Shown: positions 1-10,070, counted from the stretch's first letter. The stretch is DNA of 64,000 nt from Serratia nevei (GCF_024160145.1 NZ_JAMYWQ010000006.1:62001-126000), one strand, 5' to 3'. Notes: a model not told the origin generated them from the sequence alone. Numbers and translations are program-made.

Positions 1-410
1 GATTTCAGCGCTTCCGCGATGCCGATCAGGTGAGCCGGGTTGTGCAGTGGTGCAAACGGCACGGAATCTTTGATACCCTGCAGAACGTCGTCGTTGATCA
101 CGGCGGAAGCGGTAAACTTCTCGCCGCCGTGCACGATGCGGTGGCCGATAGCGGTCAGCTGCGCGGAAAGCTCTGGTTTTTGTGCCAGAATAGTATTAAC
201 AATGTAGTTCAGCGCTTCGCTGTGTGCCGCGCCGGCCCCCAGGGCAGCTTCGTGTTTGGCGCCGTCCATTTTCCACTTGATGCGAGCTTCAGGCAGGTGG
301 AAACACTCGGCCAAACCGGAGAGGAATTCGTCGCCGTTAACGGCATCGATGATGGCGAATTTCAGAGAAGAACTGCCGCAGTTAAGAACCAGTACTAGCT
401 TACTCGACAT
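1..410 (-). CDS. ackA: Acetate kinase, N-terminal part (gene runs off the left edge)
   Basis: Reading leftward from the ATG, the product begins [20 protein letters not shown], the N-terminal phosphate/acetate-binding strand typical of acetate kinase (conserved Asn followed by Gly-Ser-Ser-Ser). About 136 codons of a protein normally near 400 residues are present; the rest lies outside the window. AckA interconverts acetyl phosphate plus ADP with acetate plus ATP in the cytoplasm, and with phosphotransacetylase makes up the overflow acetate pathway. In E. coli the neighbour on the divergent side is yfbV, as here, which supports the assignment. The opposite strand is open over this stretch but matches nothing I recognise and is treated as a GC-rich shadow. 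Confidence 0.95.
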   Translation of the reverse strand, partial: MSSKLVLVLNCGSSSLKFAIIDAVNGDEFLSGLAECFHLPEARIKWKMDGAKHEAALGAGAAHSEALNYIVNTILAQKPELSAQLTAIGHRIVHGGEKFTASAVINDDVLQGIKDSVPFAPLHNPAHLIGIAEALK

Positions 411-769
411 GGAAGTACCTACTTAAATAGTCGTGTTGTTAAAAGAAAATCGAAAACACGTGGTGAATTAATCGTCAATCAGACAACAAGCGTAGCGCAT
501 AGTGCCGATGACATTTATGATTAACATCATGTGAAGTGCACAAATCACAGGATGATGGAAAAACCGATGATTTCTCTGCGGTTTAAATAATCTTGATTTT
601 TATAGGGCTAAAAGTTGACAAAAATTACGTCATCTTCTACCGGCCACAAGGCCGGCTTAGGATACCGATAGCCCAGCGCAAACACAAAATAAATTTAAAG
701 CTTCAAATTTTTTAGTATTGTGTGCTGACAGCACGCTTTTAGTCTCATTACGTGAAGTTGAGGTACGCG
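411..769. other. Intergenic region between divergent ackA and yfbV
   Basis: This 359-base AT-rich gap must hold the promoters of ackA (leftward) and yfbV (rightward). A TTGACA hexamer lies at 615-620 on the plus strand, but I see no convincing -10 at the right spacing. A perfect stem-loop (CCGGCC, ACAA loop, GGCCGG) at 640-655 sits in the presumed yfbV leader; it has no following T-run, so it is not an intrinsic terminator. No RNA gene is recognised. Confidence 0.5.
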
Positions 770-1225
770 ATGACGAGCAAACCGTCCGGTTCCGTAAGCT
801 GGTTTCAGGTCTTCCAGCGCGGGCAGCATTATATGAAAACCTGGCCGTCAGACAAACGTCTGGCACCGGTCTTTCCGGAGAACCGCGTTGCGCGTGCCAC
901 CCGTTTCGCTATCCGCTTCATGCCGCCGTTGGCGATTTTCACGCTGACCTGGCAGATCGCGCTTGGCGGCCAGCTCGGCCCGGCGATCGCCACCGCGCTG
1001 TTCGCCTGCAGCCTGCCGATGCAGGGGCTGTGGTGGCTGGGGCGCCGTTCGGTCACGCCGCTGCCGCCGACGCTGCTGCAATGGTTCCATGAGGTGCGCA
1101 ACAAGCTGACGGAGGCCGGGCAGGCGGTGGCGCCGCTCGAAGGCACGCCGACCTATCAGACGTTGGCCGATTTGCTCAAGCGCGCTTTCAAGCAGCTGGA
1201 CAAAACCTTCCTCGACGATCTGTAA
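770..1225 (+). CDS. yfbV: YfbV, UPF0208 family inner-membrane protein
   Basis: The 151-residue product matches YfbV of E. coli in length and sequence character. Two hydrophobic segments at about residues 46-65 and 69-91 predict a two-pass inner-membrane protein with a basic N-terminus ([16 protein letters not shown]) and a polar C-terminal tail. The ATG at 770 is chosen over the GTG at 752 because TGAGG lies six bases upstream and the length then equals that of the family. In E. coli, YfbV (MatS-linked/Ter-related) has been connected to chromosome organisation at Ter; that role is from the literature and is not visible here. It is monocistronic, followed at once by a terminator. Confidence 0.93.
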   Translation: MTSKPSGSVSWFQVFQRGQHYMKTWPSDKRLAPVFPENRVARATRFAIRFMPPLAIFTLTWQIALGGQLGPAIATALFACSLPMQGLWWLGRRSVTPLPPTLLQWFHEVRNKLTEAGQAVAPLEGTPTYQTLADLLKRAFKQLDKTFLDDL

Positions 1226-1228
1226 CTG

Positions 1229-1254
1229 AAAAAAGGCCGCGTTGTGCGGCCTTT
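1229..1254 (+). terminator. Intrinsic terminator of yfbV
   Basis: AAAGGCCGC, a short loop and GCGGCCTTT form a stem directly after the yfbV stop codon, followed by a TTTCTC tract. Confidence 0.85.
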
Positions 1255-1367
1255 CTCGTCTAAACGCCAATAACCCCGGTTTAAATCAAAGAACGGTCGA
1301 GTTGTGATTTCCTGCGTTCTTGCGCTGTGCGATGCTCCCGCCATCACACAGAAATGAGGAAATCCTG

Positions 1368-1862
1368 ATGGAAATGACCAACGCCCAGCGGCTGATCCTG
1401 TCGAACCAGTACAAGATGATGACCCTGCTCGATCCGGACAACGGCGACCGCTATCGCCGGTTGCAAACCATTGTCGAACGCGGCTTCGGTTTGCAAATGC
1501 GCGAACTGGATCGCGACTTCGGCGAACTGAGCGAAGAGGTGTGCCGCACCATCATCAACGTGATGGAGATGCACCATGCGCTGCAGGTTTCCTGGGGCAA
1601 CCTGAAAGAGAAGCAGGATCTGGACGAGCGCCGCCTGGCGTTTCTCGGCTTCGATGCCGCCACCGAGGCGCGCTACCTGAGCTACGTGCGTTTCCTGGTC
1701 AGCACCGAGGGGCGCTATACTCACTTCGATTCCGGCAGCCACGGTTTCAACGCCCAGACCAAAATGTGGGAAAAATACCAGCGTATGCTGGCGATCTGGC
1801 TGGCCTGCCCACGTCAGTATCACCTGAGCGCCGTTGAGATAGCGCAAATCATCAATGCTTGA
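1368..1862 (+). CDS. yfbU: YfbU, UPF0304 family protein
   Basis: The 164-residue product beginning [18 protein letters not shown] is nearly full-length identical in layout to E. coli YfbU, a soluble, mostly helical cytoplasmic protein of unknown molecular function. The ATG follows GAGGAAA with good spacing. No catalytic motif is evident. The gene stops just before yfbT, whose ribosome-binding site begins within about ten bases, so the two are almost certainly co-transcribed, as in E. coli. The upstream ATG at 1332 and TTG at 1320 are not preferred because they lack the family's N-terminus. Confidence 0.95.
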   Translation: MEMTNAQRLILSNQYKMMTLLDPDNGDRYRRLQTIVERGFGLQMRELDRDFGELSEEVCRTIINVMEMHHALQVSWGNLKEKQDLDERRLAFLGFDAATEARYLSYVRFLVSTEGRYTHFDSGSHGFNAQTKMWEKYQRMLAIWLACPRQYHLSAVEIAQIINA

Positions 1863-1879
1863 TTAAAAAGAGGTTTTCT

Positions 1880-2536
1880 GTGGAGTGTAAGGGTTTTCTG
1901 TTCGATCTTGATGGCACCCTGGTGGATTCATTGCCGGCGGTAGAGCGCGCCTGGACGCACTGGGCCGAGCGCCGCGGCGTCAACCCGCACGCGGTGCTGG
2001 ACTTCATTCACGGTAAACAGGCCATTACTTCTCTGCGCCACTTTATGCCGGGCGAAAGCGAGGCGGAAATTCAGCGCGAGTTCCAGCTGCTGGAGCAGGT
2101 GGAAGCGCAGGATACCGACGGCGTTCGCGCGCTGCCGGGCGCGATTGCGCTGCTGGAGCGCCTGAACGCGCTCGGCATCCCTTGGGCGATCGTCACCTCC
2201 GGTTCGGTGCCGGTGGCCGGCGCGCGCCGCCTGGCCGGCGGTTTGCCGCAGCCGGCGGTGTTCATCACCGCCGAGCAGGTTAAACACGGTAAGCCGCAGC
2301 CCGACGCCTATCTGCTGGGCGCCGAGCGCCTGGGGCTTGCGCCGCACGAGTGCGTGGTGGTTGAAGACGCGCCGGCCGGCATTCTCTCCGGCCTGGCGGC
2401 GGGCTGCCAGGTGATTGCGGTCAACGCGCCGGCGGAGGCGCCGAAGCTGGAGCAGGTCGACCTGCGGCTGGATTCGCTGGCGCAGATCGCCGTCGATAAA
2501 ACGGCGCAGGGCGCGATCGTTCGCCGGCTGGCCTGA
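1880..2536 (+). CDS. hxpA: Hexitol/sugar phosphatase of the HAD superfamily (HxpA, formerly YfbT)
   Basis: This 218-residue HAD subfamily I phosphatase has the nucleophile motif FDLDGT (Asp9, Asp11), motif II around IVTSG, the conserved Lys in KHGKPQPDAY, and motif III VVVEDAPAGI. The family dephosphorylates small phosphosugars and polyol phosphates in the cytoplasm with Mg2+. The GTG at 1880 is preferred to the TTG at 1859: AAAGAGG lies six bases upstream, and translation then gives the start MECKGFLFDLDGT, matching the E. coli start MRCKGFLFDLDGT. It lies 17 bases after yfbU and ends at a strong terminator, forming a two-gene unit. The exact physiological substrate cannot be read from sequence. 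Confidence 0.92.
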   Translation: MECKGFLFDLDGTLVDSLPAVERAWTHWAERRGVNPHAVLDFIHGKQAITSLRHFMPGESEAEIQREFQLLEQVEAQDTDGVRALPGAIALLERLNALGIPWAIVTSGSVPVAGARRLAGGLPQPAVFITAEQVKHGKPQPDAYLLGAERLGLAPHECVVVEDAPAGILSGLAAGCQVIAVNAPAEAPKLEQVDLRLDSLAQIAVDKTAQGAIVRRLA

Positions 2537-2565
2537 GCGGCATTATCTTCACCCTAATTGATTAG

Positions 2566-2589
2566 ACCCCGCTTCGGCGGGGTTTTTTT
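2566..2589 (+). terminator. Intrinsic terminator of yfbU-hxpA
   Basis: ACCCCGC, TTCG loop and GCGGGGT form a stem followed by seven T residues; a textbook rho-independent terminator. Confidence 0.92.
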
Positions 2590-2633
2590 ATGCTATTTTT
2601 TAGACCCTTGGACATTTGCCGGATGAGACCGTT

Positions 2634-4466
2634 TTGAACAGCGAATTACTGTGGGTGCTGAGTTTACTGCTGATTGCCATCGTGCTGTTTACCACCAACA
2701 AGCTGCGCATGGACGTGGTGGCGCTGTTGGTGATCATCGCCTTCGTGCTGAGCGGCACGCTCAGCCTGCAGGAGGCGACGGTCGGTTTCAGCGATCCCAA
2801 CGTGATTCTGATCGCCGCGCTGTTCGTGATCGGCGAAGGGCTGGTGCGCACCGGCGTGGCCTATCAGGTGGGGGACTGGCTGGTGAAAGTGGCCGGCAGC
2901 AGCGAAACCAAAATGTTGATGCTGCTGATGGTGACGGTCGCCGGGCTGGGTGCGTTCATGAGCTCGACCGGCGTGGTGGCGATCTTTATCCCGGTAGTGC
3001 TCAGCGTGACGGCCAGAATGAAGATCGCGCCGGGGCGGCTGATGATGCCGCTCAGCTTCGCAGGGCTTATCAGCGGCATGATGACGCTGGTGGCCACGCC
3101 GCCCAACATGGTGGTCAACAGCGAGCTGGTGCGCGAAGGCATCCAGGGGTTCGGCTTCTTCAGCGTGACGCCCATTGGCCTGGCGGTGCTGGCACTGGGC
3201 GTCGGTTATATGCTGATTGCCCGGCGTTGGCTGGGCAGCGGTGACACGGGCAAAGCCGGCGATGACTGGCAGCGCCGCACCTTCCGCGATCTGATCCGCG
3301 ACTACAAGCTGACCGGCCGCGCGCGGCGGCTGGCTGTCCGCAGCGCTTCGCCGCTGATCGGACGTTCGCTGGATGAACTGCACCTTCGTGCGCGCTATGG
3401 CGCCAACGTGGTGGGCATCGAGCGCTGGAAACGCTTCCGGCGGGTGATGGTCAGCGCCTCCGGCAGCACCGAGTTGCGCGAGGGGGACGTCCTGTTGATC
3501 GACATGTCGGACAGCCAGGTCGATCTGCGTGAATTCTGCGGCGAGCAGCGGCTGGAGCCGATGGTGCTGCGCGGCGACTACTTCTCTGAACAGTCGCGCA
3601 ACGTCGGCATGGCGGAAGTGTCGCTGATCCCGGACTCGGCGCTGCTGGGCAAAAGCCTGCGCGAAGCGGCGTTCCGCAGCCGCTACGATCTCAACGTGGT
3701 GGGCATTCGCCGCCACGGCGAGACGCTGGGCGGCAAGCTGGTGGACGAGCCGCTGGAGCTGGGCGACATTTTGCTGGTGATCGGCGACTGGAAGGCGATC
3801 CGCCAGCTGCAGGCCAAAACCCACGACTTTATCGTGCTCAACCTGCCGGCCGAGGTGGACGAAGTGGCGCCGGCGATCACGCAGGCGCCGCACGCGCTGT
3901 TTTGCCTGGCGTTGATGGTGGCGATGATGCTGACCGACGAAATCCCTAACCCGATCGCTGCGCTGATCGCTTGCCTGCTGATGGGCAAGTTCCGCTGTAT
4001 CGACATGGAGAGCGCCTACAAATCGATCCATTGGCCGAGCATCATTTTGATCGTCGGGATGATGCCGTTCGCGCAGGCGTTGCAAAAGACCGGCGGGGTG
4101 GATCTGATCGTCAGCGGGCTGATGGACGTCGCCGGCGGCGCGGGGCCGCGGGTGATGCTGCTGTGCCTGTTCGTCTTGTGCGCCAGCATCGGGCTGTTTA
4201 TTTCCAATACCGCGACGGCGGTGCTGATGGCACCGATCGCCATCGCCGCCGCGCGCGAAATGGGCGTCTCGCCATACCCGTTTGCGATGATTATCGCCAT
4301 CGCCGCGTCCGCCGCCTTTATGACGCCGGTCTCTTCACCGGTCAATACGCTGGTGCTGGGGCCGGGCAATTACAAATTCAGCGATTTCGTGCGTCTCGGC
4401 GTGCCGTTCACCCTGTTGGTGATGGCGGTCAGCGTGATTGTGGTGCCGTGGCTCTACGGTTTTTAA
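2634..4466 (+). CDS. yfbS: YfbS, SLC13/DASS-type transporter with two TrkA-C domains
   Basis: This 610-residue polytopic inner-membrane protein has N- and C-terminal transporter halves separated by a soluble insert (about residues 205-390) of two tandem TrkA_C/RCK_C modules (each with an L-x-E-G/L-x-D turn: [18 protein letters not shown]). Each half carries the family signature loop, SSTG at about 110-113 and SNTAT at about 524-528, followed by conserved prolines, typical of anion:Na+ symporters. The substrate is unknown. The TTG at 2634 gives exactly the 610 residues and N-terminus (NSELLWVLS) of E. coli YfbS (NGELIWVLS); a GGATGAG lies six bases upstream. An alternative TTG at 2616 would add six residues. 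Convergent with yfbR. Confidence 0.9.
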   Translation: MNSELLWVLSLLLIAIVLFTTNKLRMDVVALLVIIAFVLSGTLSLQEATVGFSDPNVILIAALFVIGEGLVRTGVAYQVGDWLVKVAGSSETKMLMLLMVTVAGLGAFMSSTGVVAIFIPVVLSVTARMKIAPGRLMMPLSFAGLISGMMTLVATPPNMVVNSELVREGIQGFGFFSVTPIGLAVLALGVGYMLIARRWLGSGDTGKAGDDWQRRTFRDLIRDYKLTGRARRLAVRSASPLIGRSLDELHLRARYGANVVGIERWKRFRRVMVSASGSTELREGDVLLIDMSDSQVDLREFCGEQRLEPMVLRGDYFSEQSRNVGMAEVSLIPDSALLGKSLREAAFRSRYDLNVVGIRRHGETLGGKLVDEPLELGDILLVIGDWKAIRQLQAKTHDFIVLNLPAEVDEVAPAITQAPHALFCLALMVAMMLTDEIPNPIAALIACLLMGKFRCIDMESAYKSIHWPSIILIVGMMPFAQALQKTGGVDLIVSGLMDVAGGAGPRVMLLCLFVLCASIGLFISNTATAVLMAPIAIAAAREMGVSPYPFAMIIAIAASAAFMTPVSSPVNTLVLGPGNYKFSDFVRLGVPFTLLVMAVSVIVVPWLYGF

Positions 4467-4493
4467 CGGCGCAGCGAGGCCGCGCCGGCGGGG

Positions 4494-5093
4494 TTACAGC
4501 GAACTGTCGAGGCTGATTTCGTCCAGCGACAGGCTGAAGCTGGGAATGAACACCTCCATAAAGTAGTTCATTTCCGGGCTGCGGCGCTGTTCCAGGGTTT
4601 TATCCAGCCGCGCCTTGGCCAGGGTGAATTCGTTGTTGCCGGCAGACAGCTCTTCCAGGCATTTCAGGTAGGCGCACAGCGCGTCCGCCTGCTTCACCAC
4701 CAGCTTTTCATCTTCGCTGTAGTAGTGCTCATCGAGAATGGTGCGAAAATCGTTGCGCAGCTCTGCCGGGATCATATCCAGCAGCTTTTGCTGGGCGATC
4801 TTTTCGATCTTCTTGTACTCGTGGGCGATCTGCGGGTTGTAGTATTTGATCGGCGTCGGCATGTCGCCGGTGATCACTTCGCTGGCGTCGTGGTACATCG
4901 CCAGCAGCGCAACGCGATCGGCGTTGAGGTTGCCGTTGAATTTGCGGTTCTTGATCACCGCCAATGCGTGGGCGACAAAGGCCACCTGCAAACTGTGTTC
5001 GGAGACGTTCTCGGTACGCACGTTGCGCATCAGCGGCCAGCGGTTGATCAGTTTCAGGCGGGACAGATGGGCGAAGAAATGGCTCTGGCTCAT
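4494..5093 (-). CDS. yfbR: 5'-deoxynucleotidase YfbR (HD domain)
   Basis: The 199-residue HD-domain protein hydrolyses deoxyribonucleoside 5'-monophosphates to nucleosides, helping to keep dNMP pools balanced, notably dUMP formation from dCMP. All residues known in the E. coli active site are at the same numbers: Arg18, His33, His68-Asp69, Glu72, Asp77 and Asp137. The start at 5093 ([20 protein letters not shown]) is the family start; an upstream ATG exists but lacks family sequence. It lies about 100 bases downstream of alaA in the same direction and may be read from the same transcript. Confidence 0.95.
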   Translation of the reverse strand: MSQSHFFAHLSRLKLINRWPLMRNVRTENVSEHSLQVAFVAHALAVIKNRKFNGNLNADRVALLAMYHDASEVITGDMPTPIKYYNPQIAHEYKKIEKIAQQKLLDMIPAELRNDFRTILDEHYYSEDEKLVVKQADALCAYLKCLEELSAGNNEFTLAKARLDKTLEQRRSPEMNYFMEVFIPSFSLSLDEISLDSSL

Positions 5094-5199
5094 GGTGCTC
5101 TCTTTAACGGCAAGTGAGGGCCCCATTGTGAAGCAGTGACGGCGAATTTTGCAACCGAACTGTGAGGGAGGGCGCAGCAAGGCGCTGCGCCCCGGGCGA

Positions 5200-6414
5200 T
5201 TACTGGTGGTAGCCTTCCAGGAAACGGCCCAGCTTGCCGACCGCCATTTCCAGTTCGTCTACGCGCGGCAGCGTGACGATACGCACGTGATCCGGGTACG
5301 GCCAGTTGAATGCGCTGCCCTGCACCAGCAGCACTTTTTCCTGCAGCAGCAGATCCAGCACCAGCTTCTGATCGTCGTAAATGTTGAAGCGCTTGGCGTC
5401 GATGCGCGGGAACATGTACAGCGCGCCCTGCGGCTTCACGCAGGAGACGCCCGGGATGTCGTTGAGCAGCTCCCAGGTGCGGTTGCGCTGTTCATACAGG
5501 CGGCCGCCGGGCTGAATGAACTCGCTGATGCTCTGGTAACCGCCCAGCGCGGTCTGAATGGCGTGCTGCATCGGCACGTTGGCGCACAGGCGCATCGAAG
5601 CCAGCATCTCCAGCCCTTCGATATAGCCTTTGGCGTGCTTCTTCGGCCCGTTCAGCACCATCCAGCCCTGGCGGAAGCCCGCCACGCGGTAGGTCTTCGA
5701 CAGGCCGTTGAAGGTCACGGTCAGCAGATCCGGCGCCAGCGCGGCGATCGAATGGTGCTCGGCGTCGTCATACAGGATCTTGTCGTAGATCTCGTCGGCG
5801 AAGATGATCAGGTTGTGTTGACGGGCGATCTCGACGATCTGTTCCAGCAGCGCTTTGCTGTAAACCGCGCCGGTCGGGTTGTTCGGGTTGATGATCACGA
5901 TGCCGCGGGTGCGCGGGGTGATTTTGCTGATGATGTCGTCCAAATCCGGGAACCAGCCGGCCTGCTCATCGCACAGGTAGTGTACGGCCTTGCCGCCGGA
6001 CAGCGACACCGCGGCGGTCCACAGCGGGTAGTCCGGCGCCGGCACCAGCATTTCGTCGCCGCTGTTGAGCAGCGCCTGCATGGATTGGACGATCAGCTCC
6101 GAGACGCCGTTGCCAATGTAGATATCCTCAACGGTCACGTCACGCATGTTGCGCGCCTGGTAGTGCTGCATGATCGCTTTACGCGCCGAGAAGAGGCCTT
6201 TGGAATCGGAGTAGCCTTGCGCCGTGGGCAGATTGCGGATCACGTCGACCAGGATTTCGTCCGGGGCGTCGAAACCGAACGGGGCAGGGTTGCCGATGTT
6301 CAGTTTCAGAACTTTGTTGCCTTCTTCTTCAAGACGTTTAGCTTCTTTAAGCACCGGGCCGCGAATGTCATAGCAGACGTTGTCCAGTTTGCTGGATTTC
6401 TCAATGGGGGACAT
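5200..6414 (-). CDS. alaA: Glutamate-pyruvate (alanine) aminotransferase AlaA
   Basis: The 404-residue class I aminotransferase is almost collinear with E. coli AlaA (YfbQ). The PLP-binding lysine is Lys240 in [16 protein letters not shown], with Asp-Glu-Ile-Tyr (about 207-210) and NPNNPTG (about 176-182) in front of it. It makes L-alanine from pyruvate and glutamate in the cytoplasm and is one of the main alanine-forming enzymes. The ATG at 6414 gives [20 protein letters not shown], the E. coli N-terminus; the open frame extends 59 codons further upstream without family similarity. Transcription runs away from lrhA. Confidence 0.96.
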   Translation of the reverse strand: MSPIEKSSKLDNVCYDIRGPVLKEAKRLEEEGNKVLKLNIGNPAPFGFDAPDEILVDVIRNLPTAQGYSDSKGLFSARKAIMQHYQARNMRDVTVEDIYIGNGVSELIVQSMQALLNSGDEMLVPAPDYPLWTAAVSLSGGKAVHYLCDEQAGWFPDLDDIISKITPRTRGIVIINPNNPTGAVYSKALLEQIVEIARQHNLIIFADEIYDKILYDDAEHHSIAALAPDLLTVTFNGLSKTYRVAGFRQGWMVLNGPKKHAKGYIEGLEMLASMRLCANVPMQHAIQTALGGYQSISEFIQPGGRLYEQRNRTWELLNDIPGVSCVKPQGALYMFPRIDAKRFNIYDDQKLVLDLLLQEKVLLVQGSAFNWPYPDHVRIVTLPRVDELEMAVGKLGRFLEGYHQ

Positions 6415-7271
6415 AAAAAGTTGAGCCTTTTGCTGGGATAGGGGCGCTCCTACCGTGGGACGCCGCAACCCGCCCAATGTACTCCTGGCGTAGTTGCTTT
6501 TGAAGGGTTTTGCACGCCTTTGGTGCAAATGCATGTCGTAACGGGGGATTTTAGTTATGATAAGCAAAGGTAAAGTTATTTTGTGGTTCATAATCTCATG
6601 AACTATAATTTTACTAGGGTTTTGTTCTGTGAAATCGCGGCTTGAGAAACGCGACGCGCTGGCGATTGTGGCCGGCGGCAGAGAACTGATAAGCCGGAAG
6701 GGAGGATGGCTTCCAATAAACTGTAAAGGAACGATAATACCGGAGTTGTCTGATGGCGGGTTGTCGGATGGCGCACCACACTAAGAAAAATGACATATTT
6801 ACATTAGCTTTACTTTATATTTTAGCTTAAGCATTGTTTATGTGGTTATAAGATTATTATTTAAAGCGAAAATCTTACTGATTGAATTTATTAAATTCAT
6901 CGAGAAGTAACACGAAGTGGATACCATTAATTATTTATCTTTTTTGCTCTGTAATGCGGTCAGAACGCCGGTTGATAAGGGTTATCAGTAGCACGAATGG
7001 AGTGGAAATTAGGCAGTGTGAATGAGTAAAATCCCAGGTTCGGTGAGAGTTTTCCCTTTTCACCGGTATTCAGTCCCCCGCGTTCTATAAGCACCATCGA
7101 TAGATCGCATTTTAAAAAGCGATAGAGGTAACGAATCATAAGTAATTTTTTTGCCCTCCACTTATGAGTGGGGTACTGTCATAACAGGCGTCGCCCTTTT
7201 TCAACGGCGTCTGAGAAACACACCAGGGTAGTAGTTCGTAAATTAGAATTTAAAAAAGTGAAGAATACACT
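6415..7271. other. Long intergenic region between divergent alaA and lrhA; lrhA leader
   Basis: This 857-base, AT-rich gap contains no recognisable gene. It must hold the alaA promoter (left) and the lrhA promoter plus a probably long 5' untranslated leader, as known for lrhA in E. coli. An imperfect stem-loop with arms CGGTGA (7041-7046) and TCACCG (7060-7065) lies in the leader. A 60-codon leftward open frame at 6614-6796 has no ribosome-binding site or family resemblance and is not called. Confidence 0.5.
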
Positions 7272-8216
7272 ATGACAACTGCAAATCGTCCGATACTTAA
7301 TCTCGACCTCGATCTGCTAAGAACCTTTGTTGCGGTTGCTGATTTGAATACCTTTGCAGCGGCGGCGGTCGCCGTTTGCCGTACTCAATCAGCCGTCAGC
7401 CAACAAATGCAGCGATTAGAGCAACTGGTCGGCAAAGAACTGTTTGCCCGCCATGGGCGCAACAAACTCCTGACTGAGCATGGTATTCAGCTTCTCGGTT
7501 ATGCCAGAAAAATCCTGCGCTTTAACGACGAAGCCTGTACCTCTCTGATGTACAACAATATTAAAGGTGTTCTGACCATCGGCGCTTCCGACGACACCGC
7601 CGATACCATCCTGCCTTTCCTGTTGAACCGCGTAACCGCCATCTATCCGAAACTGGCCATTGATGTGCGCGTAAAGCGCAGCACGACGATGGTTGATCTG
7701 CTGGAAGAGGGCGAGATCGATCTGGCGGTGACCACGGCCGATCCGGCCGGCCATCCGCACATCGTGCTGCGCACCTCGCCGACGCTGTGGTACTGCGCCG
7801 CCGATTACCACTATCAGGTCGGCGAGCCGATCCCGCTGGTGGTGATGGACGAGCCAAGCCCGTTCCGCGCGCTGGCGATCAAACAGTTGGACGAAGCCGG
7901 TATCCCGTGGCGCATCGCCTACGTCGCCTCCACGCTGTCCGCGGTGCGGGCGGCCTGTAAGGCCGGCCTGGGCGTGACCGCGCGGCCGATCGAGATGATG
8001 AGCCCCGATCTGCGGGTGCTGGGCGCGGTGGAAGGTTTACCGCCGCTGCCGGATACCCAGTACGCGCTGTGCAAAAATGCGCAGTGCAGCAGCGAACTGG
8101 CGATGGCCATCTTCAGCGCGATGCAGGGCGGCAACGACGGCTATGGCTTCAACGGCGCGGAAGCCGGTCGCCAGGGCGACCAGGATGACGCCAGCCTGGT
8201 GGACGAAGAAGAATAA
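7272..8216 (+). CDS. lrhA: LysR-type regulator LrhA (HexS in Serratia)
   Basis: The 314-residue LysR-type regulator has a winged helix-turn-helix at about residues 14-72 ([35 protein letters not shown]) and a substrate-binding-like effector domain. The sequence is of the LrhA/HexA/PecT type. In E. coli it represses flhDC and fimbriae; in Serratia marcescens the homologue HexS is reported to repress prodigiosin and serrawettin surfactant synthesis. These roles are established knowledge applied by similarity. The C-terminal tail ([26 protein letters not shown]) is acidic and probably disordered. Its position directly before nuo is the same in E. coli. A terminator follows the gene, so nuo is transcribed separately. 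Confidence 0.95.
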   Translation: MTTANRPILNLDLDLLRTFVAVADLNTFAAAAVAVCRTQSAVSQQMQRLEQLVGKELFARHGRNKLLTEHGIQLLGYARKILRFNDEACTSLMYNNIKGVLTIGASDDTADTILPFLLNRVTAIYPKLAIDVRVKRSTTMVDLLEEGEIDLAVTTADPAGHPHIVLRTSPTLWYCAADYHYQVGEPIPLVVMDEPSPFRALAIKQLDEAGIPWRIAYVASTLSAVRAACKAGLGVTARPIEMMSPDLRVLGAVEGLPPLPDTQYALCKNAQCSSELAMAIFSAMQGGNDGYGFNGAEAGRQGDQDDASLVDEEE

Positions 8217-8239
8217 CGCCATGGCGTGAAATCTGATGA

Positions 8240-8269
8240 AAAACCTCTGCTTCGGCGGAGGTTTTTTTT
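8240..8269 (+). terminator. Intrinsic terminator of lrhA
   Basis: AACCTCTGC, TTCG and GCGGAGGTT form a stem (one mismatch) followed by eight T residues. Confidence 0.88.
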
Positions 8270-8738
8270 GCCCGTTTTTTAGCTAAAACCGACCATTATA
8301 AGCAGTTGAGTATGTTTTTTTTATCAGTTGGCTATTTTGTTAACTTTTAAGCATTACTGAAAAGAGAGTTTGGCCGGGTTTAAGACGCGGAGTTCGTTTT
8401 TTGAACGATAAGATTGAATGGGTTAAAGGCGTGGTAATAGTAAGGTTATTTTGTTAGCTTATAGCGGCCGTTTTTGCGGCTTAATTTGAGGAAAATGGTT
8501 AAAGGCCCACACTTTTTTTGAGGATTTATGCTGAAAACGTGCCCTGGATCAAAAAAATACCCCTAGGTAGTGAGTGGAAGAACAGGGAATTCCTGAGACA
8601 ATGGTATAGTAAAACTGAAATGTGCATGTTGGTTTATATCTATCTGTTTCTACACAAAAATTAACTGACACGATTTAGCCGTCCCCTGGCGCATCAAATG
8701 TTAATCAAATGATACGTATGTAAACTAGTGTGTAGATA

Positions 8739-8760
8739 CTTTTGTCAAAGTTGACAAAAG
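8739..8760. promoter_or_regulatory. 22-bp palindrome upstream of nuoA, possible operator
   Basis: Two perfect 10-base arms, CTTTTGTCAA and TTGACAAAAG, are separated by AG. The right arm contains a consensus -35 hexamer TTGACA (8751-8756). The binding protein is not identifiable by eye; it lies about 165 bases before the nuoA start. It could be an operator overlapping a nuo promoter. Confidence 0.45.
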
Positions 8761-8925
8761 GTTATAGAAAGGAGTAAAAAGCCCACAGAAAAACGCTGCC
8801 TAACTCGCTGTAAAAGCAGTTTGTTTGTGTGGTTATTTATCCTTCCCTTAAATCGATGTGGCGCACTAACTGCCGGTGACAAGAGCAGCGCGATCGACGC
8901 CACTTTTGATGAGTAAGCATAGAGT

Positions 8926-9363
8926 ATGTCAACAACCACTGAAGTTATCGCTCATCACTGGGCGTTCGCCGTATTTCTCGTCGTGGCTATCGGGCTCTGC
9001 GGCTTAATGCTGCTGGGTGCGTTCTTCTTGGGCGGGAGAGCCCGGGCGCGCGCCAAACACACCCCGTTTGAATCAGGCATCGACTCGGTCGGCACGGCGC
9101 GCATGCGCTTGTCCGCCAAGTTCTACCTGGTGGCCATGTTCTTCGTTATTTTCGACGTTGAAGCCTTATACCTGTATGCCTGGTCGGTCTCGGTTCGCGA
9201 GAGTGGCTGGGTAGGCTTTATCGAAGCCGCCATTTTCATTTTGGTGCTATTGGCCGGTCTGGTTTATCTGGTGCGCATCGGCGCGTTGGATTGGACTCCG
9301 GCGCGTTCCCAACGCCGCAGCAAACCGAGCACGATCACTAACACCAACAGTCATCCGCAGTAA
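8926..9363 (+). CDS. nuoA: NADH:quinone oxidoreductase subunit A
   Basis: First gene of the complex I operon. The 145-residue inner-membrane subunit has three transmembrane segments (about 15-35, 65-85, 95-115) and the conserved loop [43 protein letters not shown], which lines the quinone chamber together with NuoH and NuoB. The C-terminal tail after residue 120 is polar and variable. The ATG is preceded by a GAGTA-like site; the length agrees with E. coli NuoA (147). Fifteen bases separate it from nuoB. Confidence 0.97.
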   Translation: MSTTTEVIAHHWAFAVFLVVAIGLCGLMLLGAFFLGGRARARAKHTPFESGIDSVGTARMRLSAKFYLVAMFFVIFDVEALYLYAWSVSVRESGWVGFIEAAIFILVLLAGLVYLVRIGALDWTPARSQRRSKPSTITNTNSHPQ

Positions 9364-9378
9364 CAGCGAGGCATTAAG

Positions 9379-10053
9379 ATGGACTATACGCTCACCCGCA
9401 TAGACCCGAACGGTGAGAACGACCGTTATCCCCTGCAAAAACAGGAGATCGTCGCCGATCCCCTGGAACAACAGGTCCACCGTACGGTTTACATGGGTAA
9501 ACTCGAACATGCGCTGCATGACATGGTGAACTGGGGGCGTAAAAACTCTATTTGGCCGTATAACTTTGGCCTTTCGTGCTGTTACGTGGAGATGGTGACG
9601 TCGTTTACCGCCGTTCACGACGTGGCGCGTTTCGGTGCGGAAGTACTGCGCGCCTCCCCGCGACAGGCTGACCTGATGGTGGTGGCCGGCACCTGTTTCA
9701 CCAAGATGGCGCCGGTCATTCAACGCCTGTACGAGCAGATGCTGGAACCGAAGTGGGTGATCTCGATGGGCGCCTGCGCCAACTCCGGCGGCATGTACGA
9801 CATCTATTCCGTGGTGCAGGGCGTGGACAAGTTCCTGCCGGTCGACGTGTACATTCCCGGCTGCCCGCCGCGTCCGGAAGCCTACATGCAAGCGCTGATG
9901 CTGCTGCAGGAATCCATCGGCAAAGAACGTCGCCCGCTGTCGTGGGTTGTCGGCGATCAGGGCGTTTACCGCGCCAATATGCAGTCTGAAAGAGAGCGTA
10001 AACACGGCGAGCGCATCGCGGTGACCAACCTCCGGACGCCTGACGAGATTTAA
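9379..10053 (+). CDS. nuoB: NADH:quinone oxidoreductase subunit B
   Basis: The 224-residue peripheral-arm subunit carries the terminal [4Fe-4S] cluster N2, which reduces quinone. Cluster ligands are the adjacent Cys67-Cys68 (LSCCYVEM), Cys133 (GACANSGG) and Cys162 ([10 protein letters not shown]). Relative to E. coli NuoB as I recall it, there is a four-residue insertion near residue 45 ([12 protein letters not shown]), which shifts the numbering. SD-like GAGGC lies upstream of the ATG. A gap of 96 bases with a small hairpin separates it from nuoCD. Confidence 0.97.
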   Translation: MDYTLTRIDPNGENDRYPLQKQEIVADPLEQQVHRTVYMGKLEHALHDMVNWGRKNSIWPYNFGLSCCYVEMVTSFTAVHDVARFGAEVLRASPRQADLMVVAGTCFTKMAPVIQRLYEQMLEPKWVISMGACANSGGMYDIYSVVQGVDKFLPVDVYIPGCPPRPEAYMQALMLLQESIGKERRPLSWVVGDQGVYRANMQSERERKHGERIAVTNLRTPDEI

Positions 10054-10070
10054 GACGTTCATTTAACGTC
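10054..10070 (+). other. Intercistronic hairpin nuoB-nuoCD
   Basis: GACGTT, a five-base loop CATTT and AACGTC form a perfect six-base-pair stem immediately after the nuoB stop. There is no T-run, so it is more likely an mRNA stability or processing element than a terminator. Confidence 0.4.

Larger units (their letters stand above)
8217..8925. promoter_or_regulatory. nuo operon promoter and leader region
   Basis: After the lrhA terminator about 650 bases precede nuoA. Such a long control region is known for nuo in E. coli, where ArcA, NarL, FNR and IHF act. Here I can see a heptamer TACCCCT at 8558-8564 that fits the NarL consensus TACYYMT, and a strong palindrome at 8739-8760 (separate entry). 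I cannot fix the transcription start. No open frame in this stretch looks like a gene. Confidence 0.55.

Noticed and set aside
30-398. A 122-codon rightward frame opposite ackA
   Set aside because: The leftward strand encodes the exact N-terminus of acetate kinase.
752-769. GTG start for yfbV six codons upstream
   Set aside because: The TGAGG site fits the ATG at 770, and the family length is then exact.
5149-6441. A 430-codon rightward open frame opposite alaA
   Set aside because: Antisense to a clear aminotransferase gene; its composition is that of a GC-rich codon shadow (His, Arg, Gln, Val rich) with no motif.
6614-6796. A 60-codon leftward frame in the alaA-lrhA gap
   Set aside because: No ribosome-binding site, basic random-like sequence, no family resemblance.
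8745-8939. A 64-codon leftward frame in the nuo control region
   Set aside because: Overlaps the nuoA start and the palindrome; no ribosome site; no similarity recognised.
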